Positions 9,102 through 17,812 of a stretch of 64,000 nucleotides of DNA are shown in pieces. Position numbers and translations under genes: made by a program. The notes beneath the pieces are model-generated. The model saw only the letters and a program-made list of their open reading frames with translations, was not told where the DNA came from and searched no databases. The DNA comes from WTFY01 sp965220895. GTDB lineage: Bacteria > Pseudomonadota > Gammaproteobacteria > UBA4575. Where the stretch lies: positions 868,001 through 932,000 of the forward strand of contig OZ244850.1 in the NCBI GenBank assembly GCA_965220895.1. The letters run 5' to 3'. Positions within the stretch are counted from its first letter, which is position 1. Each line of letters begins with the position of its first letter.

Positions 9102-9900
9102 ACTGCAAACCCTCCAGCACGAGTTCTGGTCCAGCGTGAAACAGCGCAAGAGCGAACCCGGGTGCCTGGAGCGGGTGCGCGATGGCGGGAGGATCCCCAG
9201 CGACCGGCGTGTGAACATCTACCGCACCACGATGCGCGAAGCCCACGTGCGGGCCCTGGCCAGCACCTACGCGGGCTGCGAGAAGATTCTCGGGGTACGC
9301 TATTTCAAGCAACTGGCTGGCGAATTCTATTACCAACACCCGTCCACGCATGCAGACCTGAACCGCTACGGGGAAGCTTTCCCGGACTTCGTGCAGGACT
9401 TCATTGAACATCATCGAGAGCTGGCCGAGTACCCGTACCTGGCCGACCTGGCCAGACTGGAATGGGCGTACGAGCAGGCCTATTACGCGAAAGAGAATCC
9501 GGTATTTGATTTTGAGGGGCTTGCAGGGCTTGAGGAGGACGCCTGGCGCGGGCTTCGCTTTGTGCTGGGTGCATCGGTTTCCATGCTGAGGTCCGACTAC
9601 CCGATCCTGGAGCTATGGAGCGCTCAGCGGGGACAAGAGACCATCAGGGAAATCGAGGCCATCGATGAACCCCAGCACCTGTGTATCACGCGGGAGGACT
9701 TCAAGCCGGCCATCCACAGGATCGATCATGCCCTGTGGTGGGTGATGGACCAGGTGAACCAAGGCTGTACGTTTGGGGAACTTGAGGTGCTCGCCCGGCA
9801 GGAAACAGCGGAGATTTCCTTGCAGGTGATCATCCCCGAGCTGATTTCAAGAAAATGGGTTTGTGAATATAAGATAACTAACCCAGTCCAAGGGAATTGA
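9094..9900 (+). CDS. bufC: DUF2063-type partner of the MNIO enzyme
   Basis: A 268-residue protein of the DUF2063 family. The N-terminal domain (LQHEFWSSVK to ADLARLEWAYEQAYY, about residues 5-130) is the conserved recognition part; the C-terminal half ends in a winged-helix-like region. In bufferin operons this protein helps the MNIO enzyme bind the precursor peptide. It begins inside the last codons of bufB (8-bp overlap). No DoxX-like bufD follows; the next gene is a broken higA on the opposite strand, so the operon ends here. Confidence 0.87.
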   Translation: MSELQTLQHEFWSSVKQRKSEPGCLERVRDGGRIPSDRRVNIYRTTMREAHVRALASTYAGCEKILGVRYFKQLAGEFYYQHPSTHADLNRYGEAFPDFVQDFIEHHRELAEYPYLADLARLEWAYEQAYYAKENPVFDFEGLAGLEEDAWRGLRFVLGASVSMLRSDYPILELWSAQRGQETIREIEAIDEPQHLCITREDFKPAIHRIDHALWWVMDQVNQGCTFGELEVLARQETAEISLQVIIPELISRKWVCEYKITNPVQGN

Positions 9901-9946
9901 CTGACAGCTGGACCTTAGGCTCAAGATCCTTGACCGCAAGGCCTCT

Positions 9947-10147
9947 TCATTCCATCTCCAATTTGATGACTTCTACAGGGTCCAGCATCTTCATCGGATA
10001 CTGCTTGCGCTCATAGGCTTCGACAAGGGTGGCCAGGATATCCAGTGTCTCCCCTTCCGGCGTATCCGGGGCAGCCTTCATCAGCGCCTCAATATCCTTG
10101 AGTACCCTGCGGTAGTCGGCGCCGGTTTCAACAGGCTTGATGTCCAT
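9947..10147 (-). pseudogene. higA-type antitoxin (COG5499) truncated by a stop codon
   Basis: From ATG 10147 the protein reads MDIKPVETGADYRRVLKDIE to VEAYERKQYP and PVEVIKLEME, the N-terminal half of COG5499 HigA antitoxins. A TGA follows at 9949-9947. Reading through it gives RGLAVKDLEP, exactly the next conserved block (usually EQRGLTRKDLEP), so the TGA most likely replaced a glutamine codon. Just beyond, similarity ends as the frame runs into the convergent bufC gene, so the helix-turn-helix is lost. No higB is nearby. A remnant of an old TA locus. Confidence 0.8.
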
Positions 10148-10276
10148 GGTTTTACTTCCGGCATAAAATCGTTCGCGCATCAATAATATCGAGCCTTTGT
10201 AAGTCGGAACGATACAGACCCTCGATTTTCCTTTTGCGTGGATTGCGCTGCTGTAAGCTTGACGATTCTCGCCGAG

Positions 10277-10555
10277 TTATCCAGCGGCGGGCTTGACCTC
10301 TTCTCCGACAAGCACCAGATGTTCACCTTCGAGCACCCGCATCAGGAAGGGGCTTTTAGCCGATCGCCGGGCATCGAACTCTGACACCGTATAGAGCACG
10401 GGGCTGACCTTTCGATCGAGGCTCGATTCCACAGGAGCGAGGGCGGCGTAAAAGTCTTCCAGCATCATGCCATCGGCGACGACGAGCAGGTCGATGTCGC
10501 TGTCTGCCGTATCCCTGTCCTGCGCCACAGAGCCGTAGAGTATTGCCAGCGTGAA
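10277..10555 (-). pseudogene. MNT-type nucleotidyltransferase remnant
   Basis: The reading frame contains LYGSVAQDRDTADSDIDLLV, the GSxAxGxxxxxSDxDL active-site motif of minimal nucleotidyltransferases, followed by about 70 residues up to a stop at 10277. The part before LAILYGS is missing: the frame enters an unrelated decarboxylase fragment read in another phase. With a HEPN partner such proteins form TA pairs; none is present here. Confidence 0.65.
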
Positions 10556-10775
10556 TGGTGTCCTGCAGGACATCGTGGTGCACTGCGAAGGCGTGCTCGA
10601 GCGTGCGCAGGTCCTTGACCAGCAGACCGCCGACCTCGTATGGCTGGAAGAACCACTTGTGGGCATCGAGCCCAACCGAGTCGGCGCACTCGATACCGCG
10701 CAGCAGCGCCTGGCCGGCCTCGGTGACGACGGCAAAGCCGCCGTACACCCCGCACGAACTGCCCAGGGAGATCAA
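10556..10775 (-). pseudogene. PLP-dependent group II decarboxylase fragment
   Basis: One minus-strand frame reads GVYGGFAVVTEAGQALLRGI, then ADSVGLDAHKWFFQPYEVGG and LLVKDLRTLEHAF. This matches the active-site lysine region (xxHKWxxxP) of aromatic-amino-acid/glutamate-type decarboxylases. Only about 70 of the usual 450-500 residues remain. The downstream side joins the nucleotidyltransferase remnant at about 10556 in a different frame. Both are scars of rearrangement next to the end of the conjugation operon. From 10776 to 10959 nothing was recognised. Confidence 0.65.
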
Positions 10776-10959
10776 GGGAGAACTTGAAAAAGGCTGCCAG
10801 GGCCGGGAGACGCCAGAACTCGACCCGCTTCTGAAGTAAACCGATGCCGCTGGTGCCCTGCGCCCCAGCCTTTCAATCCGTTTCTGCCCATACCCTCTGC
10901 CCTGTCCTGAACCGCACCCCCAGTTGTGCATCCCGTACTCTCCGACAGGCGTGCCGAGC

Positions 10960-13677
10960 CTACTCATCCGGTCCGCCCGCGATGCGCTTCGCGATCACCT
11001 GCACCGCCTCGAGCTCCGAGCAGCCGTGCTCGCGCATGATCGCAGCACGCTCGGCCTTCTCGTGCTTCTCGGTCATGGCGAGCGCCAGGCTCAGCGGCGG
11101 CGGCACATTGCGGAACAGGGCTTCCAGGTTGTCGGAGAGCACCACGCCTTCCACGTACTTGCCTGGCTCCTTGCGCGCAGACAGTAAAAGGCTGCGCTGC
11201 TCCTCGCTGAGTTCCCGAAACCGTGCAATCTGCTCGACCTCTTCCTTGGGCATCACTAGGCACAGCCACCACTCCATCATGTTCAGCATCCTGCGGCTCG
11301 CATCCGGGAAGTCCTCCAGGTTCTGAGTCGCAATCCAGAACCAGGCACCGAGCTTGCGCCACATTTTGGTGATCTTCACCACGTAGCGTGCCAGCAGCGG
11401 GTTGGTGGTAATGATATGCCCCTCGTCGGTGACGACCAGCGTGGGCCGTTCATCGTTCTGGTGGCGTTCCACCAGGTCATTGATGTGGCTCATGATGGAG
11501 ATATAGGCCACGGTCAGCTGGTCCTCGTAGCCCTCGCGCGCCAGGATTCCCATCTCCAGCACGGTGACGTCGGCCTCGGGCCAGGCCCGGCCGGTGCGGT
11601 TGAAGAAGTGCCCGGCAAGCCCCGAACAGAACAGGGCCATGCCATCGCCCATCTCGCTCGCACGGATCCGGCGCACCTCTGGCAGCTCGGGGTCTTGCGC
11701 AATTGAGCGCAAGGCCTCGACCACGTCCTCGGTGATGACCTGCGCCCGGCCGGCCTCGCGCACGCGCTCGGCGGCGCTCAGGATCGCGTTTCGGATCAGC
11801 AGGCGGTCCGCACGGCTCATGCGCGCATCCTCCCCCGCATCGCCGCCGGTGATCATGACCCGGGCGGCAATCTCCATCTCGCCGAGCACGTCGCGCCCGG
11901 TGATCGATGCGCCCTCCCCGGCTTCCTGGCCCGGGACTTCCATCTCCGGTGACCTTGACCCTGCCCCCGCCTTTGGGGTGAGCACGCGCAGGGCATCGGC
12001 GAACGGCGGCAGGCTGACATCCCGGTCCGGGTTCAGGGCTACGGAGTTGACGCTCACCCCGTGCGCCTCGAAATGCTGGGCGAGCAGCGTGAACGAGCCG
12101 CCCGCCTCGATGATGAAGATGCGCGGGCGGTACATGGCCGTCATCTGCTGCAATAGATACACCAGCAGCGCCGACTTGCCGGCCCCGGTCGGACCGAGGA
12201 TCAGCATGTGCGCGTTCTTCTTGCGGTCGTCACGGTGCAGCGGGTCGAATACCAGCGGCTCGGCGCCGCGGTTGAAAAACACCAGGCCCGGGTGGCCGGT
12301 ACCCCTGGAGCGCCCGTACACGGGCAGCAGGTTTGCCGCATGCGAGGAGAACATCAGCCGCGAGCGCTTTCGCACGCGGTCCAGGGATTCGTGGTAGGCC
12401 ATCGGCAGGTTGCGCAGGTAGGCGTCCTGGGCCAGCAGGTCCGCCTCGGCTGCGATCGGCTGCAGGCCGTTCGGAAGCAGCTGCGCGTTCAGGCGGTTGA
12501 CGGTGGCGCGAAGCGCCTTGCGGTCGTTTGCGCGCACGTAGAAGGCAAGGCTCACCGGGTACAGCTTGTCGCCCTCGGCCATGGCGCGCTCCGCACTCTC
12601 GCCGGCTTCTCGCGTAAGCGCCACTTCGGCACTGTCACCGACCGCGGCCCGCCTCACCCTGCCGATATGATCGCGCACCCGGTCCTGTGCGCGAACTGCC
12701 AGGGTGAGCGCCATCACGGTGTGCTCGGGCAGGCGGTCGAACAGGGCGAAGACATGATCGCCGGCACTGCGCTCGGCACTCATGTGCCCGATCTCGGGGG
12801 TGCGGCGAAGGCCCTGCACGCTGACCACGGTATGCGCGAGTCCGTCGAACCACCACAGGCCCTCCTCGTCGCTTCGCGGCATCGACAGGGTCAGGCACTC
12901 GGCCAGGTCGTGCCCGAACGGCAACGCCTCATCGCCCGGGTAGGGGGCGAGTTCCAGCAGGCGTTCCGGATCTCCTCCAGCGATCTCGGGGCGCGGATTG
13001 AACCAGCGCAGCAGCCAGGTGTAGAGATCACGCCCGGTGCAACGCCGTGCCCTGATCCCGGCAGACGCCAGGGAGGCCATGAACCTGGAGACGACATCCT
13101 CAAGTCCTTCGAGCGCCTGCGCATGCGAGGTCTCGGGGCGCGAGCTCGCGCGCCGGTAGAGTGTTGCGCGAACGCGCCTGACCTGCCCTCGCCAGCGCCC
13201 GCCGGTCACGGCGGTGTCCTCGAACAACCCGCCCTCTTTCGTGATTCGCGACAGGTGCTCGCGAAACATCTTCAGGTAGGCACGCGTGTAGTCACTGTCG
13301 CGCACGGCCTTGCCGGGATAGGTGCCGAGGCGGTTCGCGAACTCGCTGAGGCTGGGCTCGTCCTGCACGTAGACCTGCAGGATCCAGGAACCCTCGTCGA
13401 CCTCGGGAAGCGCTTCGGTGAGCACGGTCTGCACGGCATCGCGAAGGGCGATCATGTACGTCTCGGTGCGTGCCTCGGTGCCGGCCGCGGTCAGCTCCAG
13501 CAGCACGCCCAGGCTTTGCCCGTCCTCGAGCAGGAAGGCGGCACTGTCTGCATCGTACTCGACCCAGGGCAGCAGGTCGGTGAAGGAGGCTGGTCGCACG
13601 TACAGGGCTTTTTCAGCCTTAAGCGGGACCGGCGCCTTGCCGGGATTCGGGGTGCGTGGCCCCCGGCGAAGGCTCAT
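10960..13677 (-). CDS. Conjugative transfer ATPase, VirB4/TraC type (TIGR03744)
   Basis: A 905-residue ATPase that powers pilus assembly and DNA transfer in MPF-G type IV secretion. Walker A GPTGAGKSALL is at about residue 495 and Walker B TLVVTDEGHI at about 745; the N-terminal 450 residues match the VirB4 N-domain layout (QVYVQDEPSLSEFANRLGTY). The length is normal for the PFL_4706 family. Its start overlaps the stop of the upstream lipoprotein gene by 4 bp. It is the last recognisable gene of this block; the genes that usually follow (TIGR03755-03757, TraG-like) are absent, replaced by decayed fragments. Confidence 0.92.
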   Translation of the reverse strand: MSLRRGPRTPNPGKAPVPLKAEKALYVRPASFTDLLPWVEYDADSAAFLLEDGQSLGVLLELTAAGTEARTETYMIALRDAVQTVLTEALPEVDEGSWILQVYVQDEPSLSEFANRLGTYPGKAVRDSDYTRAYLKMFREHLSRITKEGGLFEDTAVTGGRWRGQVRRVRATLYRRASSRPETSHAQALEGLEDVVSRFMASLASAGIRARRCTGRDLYTWLLRWFNPRPEIAGGDPERLLELAPYPGDEALPFGHDLAECLTLSMPRSDEEGLWWFDGLAHTVVSVQGLRRTPEIGHMSAERSAGDHVFALFDRLPEHTVMALTLAVRAQDRVRDHIGRVRRAAVGDSAEVALTREAGESAERAMAEGDKLYPVSLAFYVRANDRKALRATVNRLNAQLLPNGLQPIAAEADLLAQDAYLRNLPMAYHESLDRVRKRSRLMFSSHAANLLPVYGRSRGTGHPGLVFFNRGAEPLVFDPLHRDDRKKNAHMLILGPTGAGKSALLVYLLQQMTAMYRPRIFIIEAGGSFTLLAQHFEAHGVSVNSVALNPDRDVSLPPFADALRVLTPKAGAGSRSPEMEVPGQEAGEGASITGRDVLGEMEIAARVMITGGDAGEDARMSRADRLLIRNAILSAAERVREAGRAQVITEDVVEALRSIAQDPELPEVRRIRASEMGDGMALFCSGLAGHFFNRTGRAWPEADVTVLEMGILAREGYEDQLTVAYISIMSHINDLVERHQNDERPTLVVTDEGHIITTNPLLARYVVKITKMWRKLGAWFWIATQNLEDFPDASRRMLNMMEWWLCLVMPKEEVEQIARFRELSEEQRSLLLSARKEPGKYVEGVVLSDNLEALFRNVPPPLSLALAMTEKHEKAERAAIMREHGCSELEAVQVIAKRIAGGPDE

Positions 13678-14078
13678 CGGTAGGGGGCCGCGAGCGGACC
13701 CTCGCCCGGGCGCGCGTACTCGGTGCGCTCGTACAGGGGAAACACGGTGAAGTAGCCCGGTACCGGCACGCGCTCCTTTTCCGCCAGGTGCGGATAGACA
13801 TACAGGATCAATACCGGGTTGGCGAGGCGCACGAAGCGCGCCTCCACCGCATCGAATGCTTCTCGTGCGACTCCGGTCGTAAGGTCATCCTGTACCAGAC
13901 GCTTTTGCAGGACCTCTCGTTCCGGCTCAAGGTCCGTGGCAAGGTCGCCCTGGAAGTGTTCGGCATAGATGGCCTCGATGGTGGGCGCCTGCTGCGGCAG
14001 GACGGCCTGCTGGGCCGTGCAGCCGAAAAGCAGGCTAGTCCAGGCGAGCGTGATAATCGTGATCCAGGGCACTGGCAT
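13674..14078 (-). CDS. Conjugative transfer lipoprotein (TIGR03751)
   Basis: A 134-residue lipoprotein: a short hydrophobic segment followed by the lipobox LLFGC, then a globular part ending in YERTEYARPGEGPLAAPYR. In MPF-G systems this small lipoprotein sits between the TraB-like and TraC-like genes and is assigned by position to the outer-membrane part of the secretion channel. It overlaps the upstream gene by 44 bp and the downstream ATPase gene by 4 bp. Confidence 0.88.
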   Translation of the reverse strand: MPVPWITIITLAWTSLLFGCTAQQAVLPQQAPTIEAIYAEHFQGDLATDLEPEREVLQKRLVQDDLTTGVAREAFDAVEARFVRLANPVLILYVYPHLAEKERVPVPGYFTVFPLYERTEYARPGEGPLAAPYR

Positions 14079-15396
14079 GATCGAGTCTCCTGCCTAACGG
14101 GTCGTGGTCAATGGGAAGTTCGGCAAGCACGTGGATGGCCACCTTGGCGCCGGCCGGCACGAACACGGCGTCGAAGCTTTGCGACTGGCGCTCGGCGAGC
14201 CAGCGGCTCACCTCCTCGCTGGTCGAGGCGCTCGCGCGGCCCAGCACGAAGGTGCCGGCATCGCCGCTGACGTGCCCGGTGGTCGCCCCGGCATCGCTGA
14301 CCACCGTGGTCGTCTGTGCGGCCGCGGCCGCTTCAGCGGCGGCCTGCAGGGCCACCATGCCGATGCGCTGGGCAAGAAAGGCTGGCGCATTGGTCTTTCG
14401 TTCGCCGTGGATGCAGGGCACGCCCTGCGCATCCGAGATCCAGCCGAGCGCGTTTACATTCGAACCCCCACCGCCGGTATCGGACGAGTGCGTGTGGATG
14501 GTGCCGTCATCGAAAACGAAGGTCACCGAATCCAGGCGCCCGGTCACGCAGGACAGCGTCCAGTCACCGATCGCCGTACCACTCCACACCATGCCGTGCA
14601 CGCCGGGGACAGTCAGCCCGTTGGCGGCCAGGTTGTCGGCCCCGGTGATCACCTTGAACGGCATCGCATCGCGTACCTGGCCCTGTACCGGCACGCGACC
14701 GACCAGGGCGGTGAGTGTGGTCGAGCCGAGCAGGGTGGCATTGCGCGGCACGGTGAAGGCCGGCTGCACGGGCGCAGGCTCGGGCTCATGGATCGAAAAC
14801 AGCGAGTCCGGCGTGCGCGCGCCAAGCGATGCCCTGGAGGTCTCGCCCGACACGGCGCTCCCGGCCGGGGCCTGCCCCTCCAGAGGCTCAATCCACACCA
14901 GCGATGCGCCCTCGCCATGACCCGTGCGGGAATCCGATGCAAAAGTCCCGACCGGCATGTCGGCATCGCGGCTGGGGGACTGCACCAGGGATTGCGACAG
15001 GGCCTCGATGCGGGCCGCAAGACTTTCCAGTCGGTCGGTATCGGCCGCCCGCCGGCTGGCCTCGGCCTGCTCTTTCGCGCGCCACTCACCGCGAAGGCGC
15101 GCCAGCAGGTTCTCCTCGACCTGCACGTCGTCTTGCAGCAACGCGCGGTTTTCCTCGCGCAGGCGCTCGCCTTCCCGGCGCAGCGCCTCGACCTCAGCGG
15201 TCATGGCGGCGACGTTCGCGGTCAGCGTCTTGATGGTATCGGCCGGGGTGTCGGCATCCGGCACCGGGGACTGCGGCACGGCCTCCATCACCGCCACCGA
15301 CGGAGCCTCACCGGAGCATGAGCGAAGCACGACGAACGCCACCATCAGTCCGATGACCCCGAGCAGGATGGGCAACAGGCGGCTCGTGCGCTTCAC
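14035..15396 (-). CDS. TraB/VirB10-like transfer protein (TIGR03752)
   Basis: A 453-residue protein from a GTG start that overlaps the preceding stop by 4 bp. One transmembrane helix near the N-terminus (LPILLGVIGLMVAFVVL) is followed by a coiled-coil (residues about 55-130, EVEALRREGERLREENRALL), a Pro-rich linker and a C-terminal domain (VPVQGQVRDAMPFKVITG; GMVWSGTAIGD) of TrbI/VirB10 character. The family spans the periplasm and links inner- and outer-membrane parts of the type IV channel. Confidence 0.9.
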   Translation of the reverse strand: MKRTSRLLPILLGVIGLMVAFVVLRSCSGEAPSVAVMEAVPQSPVPDADTPADTIKTLTANVAAMTAEVEALRREGERLREENRALLQDDVQVEENLLARLRGEWRAKEQAEASRRAADTDRLESLAARIEALSQSLVQSPSRDADMPVGTFASDSRTGHGEGASLVWIEPLEGQAPAGSAVSGETSRASLGARTPDSLFSIHEPEPAPVQPAFTVPRNATLLGSTTLTALVGRVPVQGQVRDAMPFKVITGADNLAANGLTVPGVHGMVWSGTAIGDWTLSCVTGRLDSVTFVFDDGTIHTHSSDTGGGGSNVNALGWISDAQGVPCIHGERKTNAPAFLAQRIGMVALQAAAEAAAAAQTTTVVSDAGATTGHVSGDAGTFVLGRASASTSEEVSRWLAERQSQSFDAVFVPAGAKVAIHVLAELPIDHDPLGRRLDHASALDHDYHARLD

Positions 15397-16160
15397 GGGG
15401 CGGGAGCGGCCTCGGCGAACGGCCGGTTCGAGACCAGGTAGACCACGGTGGTGTCGACCTCCTCACCCGCACCGTGCAGGCGGTGGTGCTGGAAGGTCGC
15501 TGCGTGCCAGCGACCTCGAAGGGCGCGGGCATCGAGGTCGTGGGCGAGTGCACTGCGGTTGGTGAGCTGCACGGCCGTGACAAACAGCGATCCCGCACGC
15601 CAGGAGGCCAGTGCTCGCGCCTCGATGTCGGCGCCGCGCACCAGGGCCCTCGGTTCACGGTTCACCGCCACGCGCACGATGCCCGGCACATCGTGTGCCA
15701 GGCGTTTGGGTGCGTACAGCTTTTTCGCGGCGAAGCGGGTCAGGGCGACGTAGCCGAAGAGACGGGGCCCCTCGGTGAACTCGCCCCGTTGAGTTGATAC
15801 GGGCGGCAGTTCCACCTGCACGGTCCGGCCCGGGGGGGCGTGATCGCCGGCACTGACATCCAGCAGGTAAATGGGCCCGGCGTCTACGCCTCGCACCTGG
15901 AGGCGCACTGGCTCGAAGGCTTCCTGGGCGCTCAGGTACACCGTCCCGTCAAGGCTTTGTGCACGTAGCAGGTGGCGGTGGGATTGCGGCACGCCGAGGC
16001 TTACCGGATGCGGGAAGTGCACGATGCGCTCGATGCCGGTTCGAAGCTCAAGGGGAATCGGCACCTTCTCCCAGAGGATGCGCCGGGGTGCCTCGGCGAA
16101 GGCAGCGCTGGCCAGCAGGCACGTGGCCAGGGCGAGCGAACAGACGATCCGGGGGTTCAT
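15393..16160 (-). CDS. TraK-like conjugation protein (TIGR03749)
   Basis: A 255-residue exported protein: signal peptide ending AAFA, then ILWEKVPIPLELRTGIERIV and the FGYVALTRFAAKKLYAPKRL block characteristic of TIGR03749. In MPF-G systems it is probably the TraK/VirB9-like periplasmic partner of the TraB-like protein whose gene follows with a 4-bp overlap. All the expected regions are present; it looks intact. Confidence 0.88.
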   Translation of the reverse strand: MNPRIVCSLALATCLLASAAFAEAPRRILWEKVPIPLELRTGIERIVHFPHPVSLGVPQSHRHLLRAQSLDGTVYLSAQEAFEPVRLQVRGVDAGPIYLLDVSAGDHAPPGRTVQVELPPVSTQRGEFTEGPRLFGYVALTRFAAKKLYAPKRLAHDVPGIVRVAVNREPRALVRGADIEARALASWRAGSLFVTAVQLTNRSALAHDLDARALRGRWHAATFQHHRLHGAGEEVDTTVVYLVSNRPFAEAAPAP

Positions 16161-16813
16161 GGCGCTGCCCGCTCGATGTAGCCTTCGAGCTCAGAGGCCT
16201 GCAGGCGCCTCGGCCCGGGTGCTTCGAAGCCGTCGAGTGCGAGGCCCCAGGGATTGGTTTCCGGGTCGATGTCCAGGCGCACAACGCGAATCGGGTAGCG
16301 GATGTGGGTTTTCTTCACCGTCATGCCCTTGACCGACTCGGACAGCTCGAGATCCAGCCACACCACCCAGGTGCCGGCCCCCAGCACATCGACCCGGGCC
16401 TCGCCAAAACCGTGACCCGGCACTTCCTGCACGCCGCGCACCCGGTAGGCGAGCTCGCCTCGCTTGCCCTTGAGTTCCATGTCCGCGGTGAGCTGCGCAC
16501 GGTAGCGCGCACTGAGGTACGGCGAGACCCGGAAGATCGCCTGCCCGTAGTCCTCGGCACCATCCTGCGCCCAGCGGTTGAGCTGCTGGAAGATGTAGAA
16601 GGCGAAGGCATAGACGTTGGCTTCGGGTACGTGGTCCGCCGCCTGTACGGCGCCTGAGCGAAGGTCCGGCGGCAGGTGCACGGTGAGATGCTTCGGGGCC
16701 TGGCTCCAGCCGAACCACAAGGCTGCGATCACCACGGCCTGCAGGGCAATGACCGCCCACAGCGAGCGCAAGTGGGCGCGCACATTGTCAATCTCGTGGC
16801 GGTAGCGGCGCAC
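16157..16813 (-). CDS. TraE/VirB8-like membrane protein (TIGR03746)
   Basis: A 218-residue inner-membrane protein. After a short cytoplasmic tail (RRYRHEIDNVRAHLRSLW) comes one transmembrane helix (VIALQAVVIAALWFGW) and a periplasmic domain containing YAFAFYIFQQLNRWAQDG. The start is placed at GTG 16813, which overlaps the upstream gene by 26 bp and matches the family N-terminus; an upstream ATG at 16876 would overlap much further. TIGR03746 corresponds by position to the VirB8/TraE channel component. Confidence 0.88.
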   Translation of the reverse strand: MRRYRHEIDNVRAHLRSLWAVIALQAVVIAALWFGWSQAPKHLTVHLPPDLRSGAVQAADHVPEANVYAFAFYIFQQLNRWAQDGAEDYGQAIFRVSPYLSARYRAQLTADMELKGKRGELAYRVRGVQEVPGHGFGEARVDVLGAGTWVVWLDLELSESVKGMTVKKTHIRYPIRVVRLDIDPETNPWGLALDGFEAPGPRRLQASELEGYIERAAP

Positions 16814-17162
16814 CGGCGCTTCTTCCGATATCCCAGGTGCCGACGCGGCGGATGAAGCCGGTACGGTGCAGGCCACGCGAGTCCAGTGCGATCAGGAAGC
16901 GCTGCTGGCAGTAGCCGTCGGGGCGCCCGCGTTTGATGCGCTGGAAGATGCCCGCGAACACGACCACGCTCCCCACCACGCCGATGGCGGCGAGGCCAAA
17001 ACCCATGGTGATCGCGCCCATGAGCGCGGATACCACGAGGCTCGCCGGCAGCCACACCAGGGCGCTGACCCCGGCGATGACGGCGAGCTCGAACGACGTG
17101 CAGCCCTTGAAGACCACGGGCTCGCAGTTGAGGCGCTCGGCGCGCAACTCCTCGCTCGCCAT
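16788..17162 (-). CDS. Small TraL-like membrane protein (TIGR03750)
   Basis: A 124-residue protein with two adjacent hydrophobic segments (ELAVIAGVSALVWLPASLVV and ITMGFGLAAIGVVGSVVVF) followed by a basic tail, FQRIKRGRPDGYCQQRF. This is the VirB3/TraL-like position and architecture of the TIGR03750 family. It starts 3 bp after the upstream stop and overlaps the TraE-like gene. Confidence 0.87.
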   Translation of the reverse strand: MASEELRAERLNCEPVVFKGCTSFELAVIAGVSALVWLPASLVVSALMGAITMGFGLAAIGVVGSVVVFAGIFQRIKRGRPDGYCQQRFLIALDSRGLHRTGFIRRVGTWDIGRSAGAPLPPRD

Positions 17163-17165
17163 GGC

Positions 17166-17516
17166 TCAGATGACGCCCGCGGCTTCGCTCAACAGGTAGG
17201 AGGCGAAGGTCAGCACGATGGCGCCGACGATGCCGAGCACCCCGACCTCGGCCCACTCGGCCTTGCCCTGGCGCGCCTCGTTGAACTTGGCAAAGCCCAG
17301 GTAGGCGACCCACAGGAAACCGAGCACCGCGATGGCGAGTCCCAGCACCAGCCCGCCGTCCTTGATGTAGCCCTGGATCAGCCCGATCCAGTCGCCGGCT
17401 CCCGGGGCGGTGCTGGGCGCGACCGGGGTGGGCAAGGCGCCGCGCACGGGGAGGGCAGCGAACGAGAGCGGCAGCCCGATTCCGGGTGATGCGTGTTTGA
17501 GAGTCTTGATCATCAT
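17166..17516 (-). CDS. Conjugative membrane protein (TIGR03745)
   Basis: A 116-residue protein starting MMIKTLKH, with a signal-like N-terminus (cleavage near VRGALP), then WIGLIQGYIKDGGLVLGLAI and AEVGVLGIVGAIVLTFASYL membrane helices. This is the layout of TIGR03745, likely the VirB2-like pilin or a pilin-like subunit of MPF-G systems. A reading that begins 300 bp earlier crosses the preceding gene in another frame and was rejected. Confidence 0.85.
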   Translation of the reverse strand: MMIKTLKHASPGIGLPLSFAALPVRGALPTPVAPSTAPGAGDWIGLIQGYIKDGGLVLGLAIAVLGFLWVAYLGFAKFNEARQGKAEWAEVGVLGIVGAIVLTFASYLLSEAAGVI

Positions 17517-17572
17517 GGTGTTGTCCTTTGGCGACGGGAAAGTTGAAGTGTTTGAGTGCGCCAGGGCATGCC

Positions 17573-17803
17573 TCAGCGCAGATAGAATCCCAGCACCATC
17601 AGGATGATGCTGGCGCGAAGCGCCGCCCAGGTGAGATCGAACAGGTCGGCCTGTCCGCTCTGCCAGGCGCGAAAGCTGCCGAGCACCACCCACATCCCCC
17701 AGAGGATGGCGAGCGTGAGCGTGACCGCGGCGATGGCCCCCAGCAGGCTGGCCGGACTCACTCCGGATCCGGCCTGGAAGGCGGCCTGTTGTGCGCCGTT
17801 CAT
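17573..17803 (-). CDS. TIGR03758/DUF3262 small membrane protein
   Basis: A 76-residue protein: MNGAQQAAFQAGSGVSPASL, then two hydrophobic stretches (LGAIAAVTLTLAILWGMWVV and ALRASIILMVLGFYL). It matches the size and pattern of TIGR03758, the small pilin-like membrane protein encoded just before TIGR03745 in PFGI-1 type elements. It starts 9 bp after the RAQPRD stop. Confidence 0.85.
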   Translation of the reverse strand: MNGAQQAAFQAGSGVSPASLLGAIAAVTLTLAILWGMWVVLGSFRAWQSGQADLFDLTWAALRASIILMVLGFYLR

Positions 17804-17812
17804 GGCCCGGCC

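Noticed and set aside
12208..13683. 491-codon + frame opposite the TraC-like ATPase
   Set aside because: Shadow of a recognised conjugation gene with Walker motifs on the other strand.
14104..15321. 405-codon + frame opposite the TraB-like gene
   Set aside because: Low-complexity shadow frame; the minus strand has a membrane helix and coiled coil of the right family.
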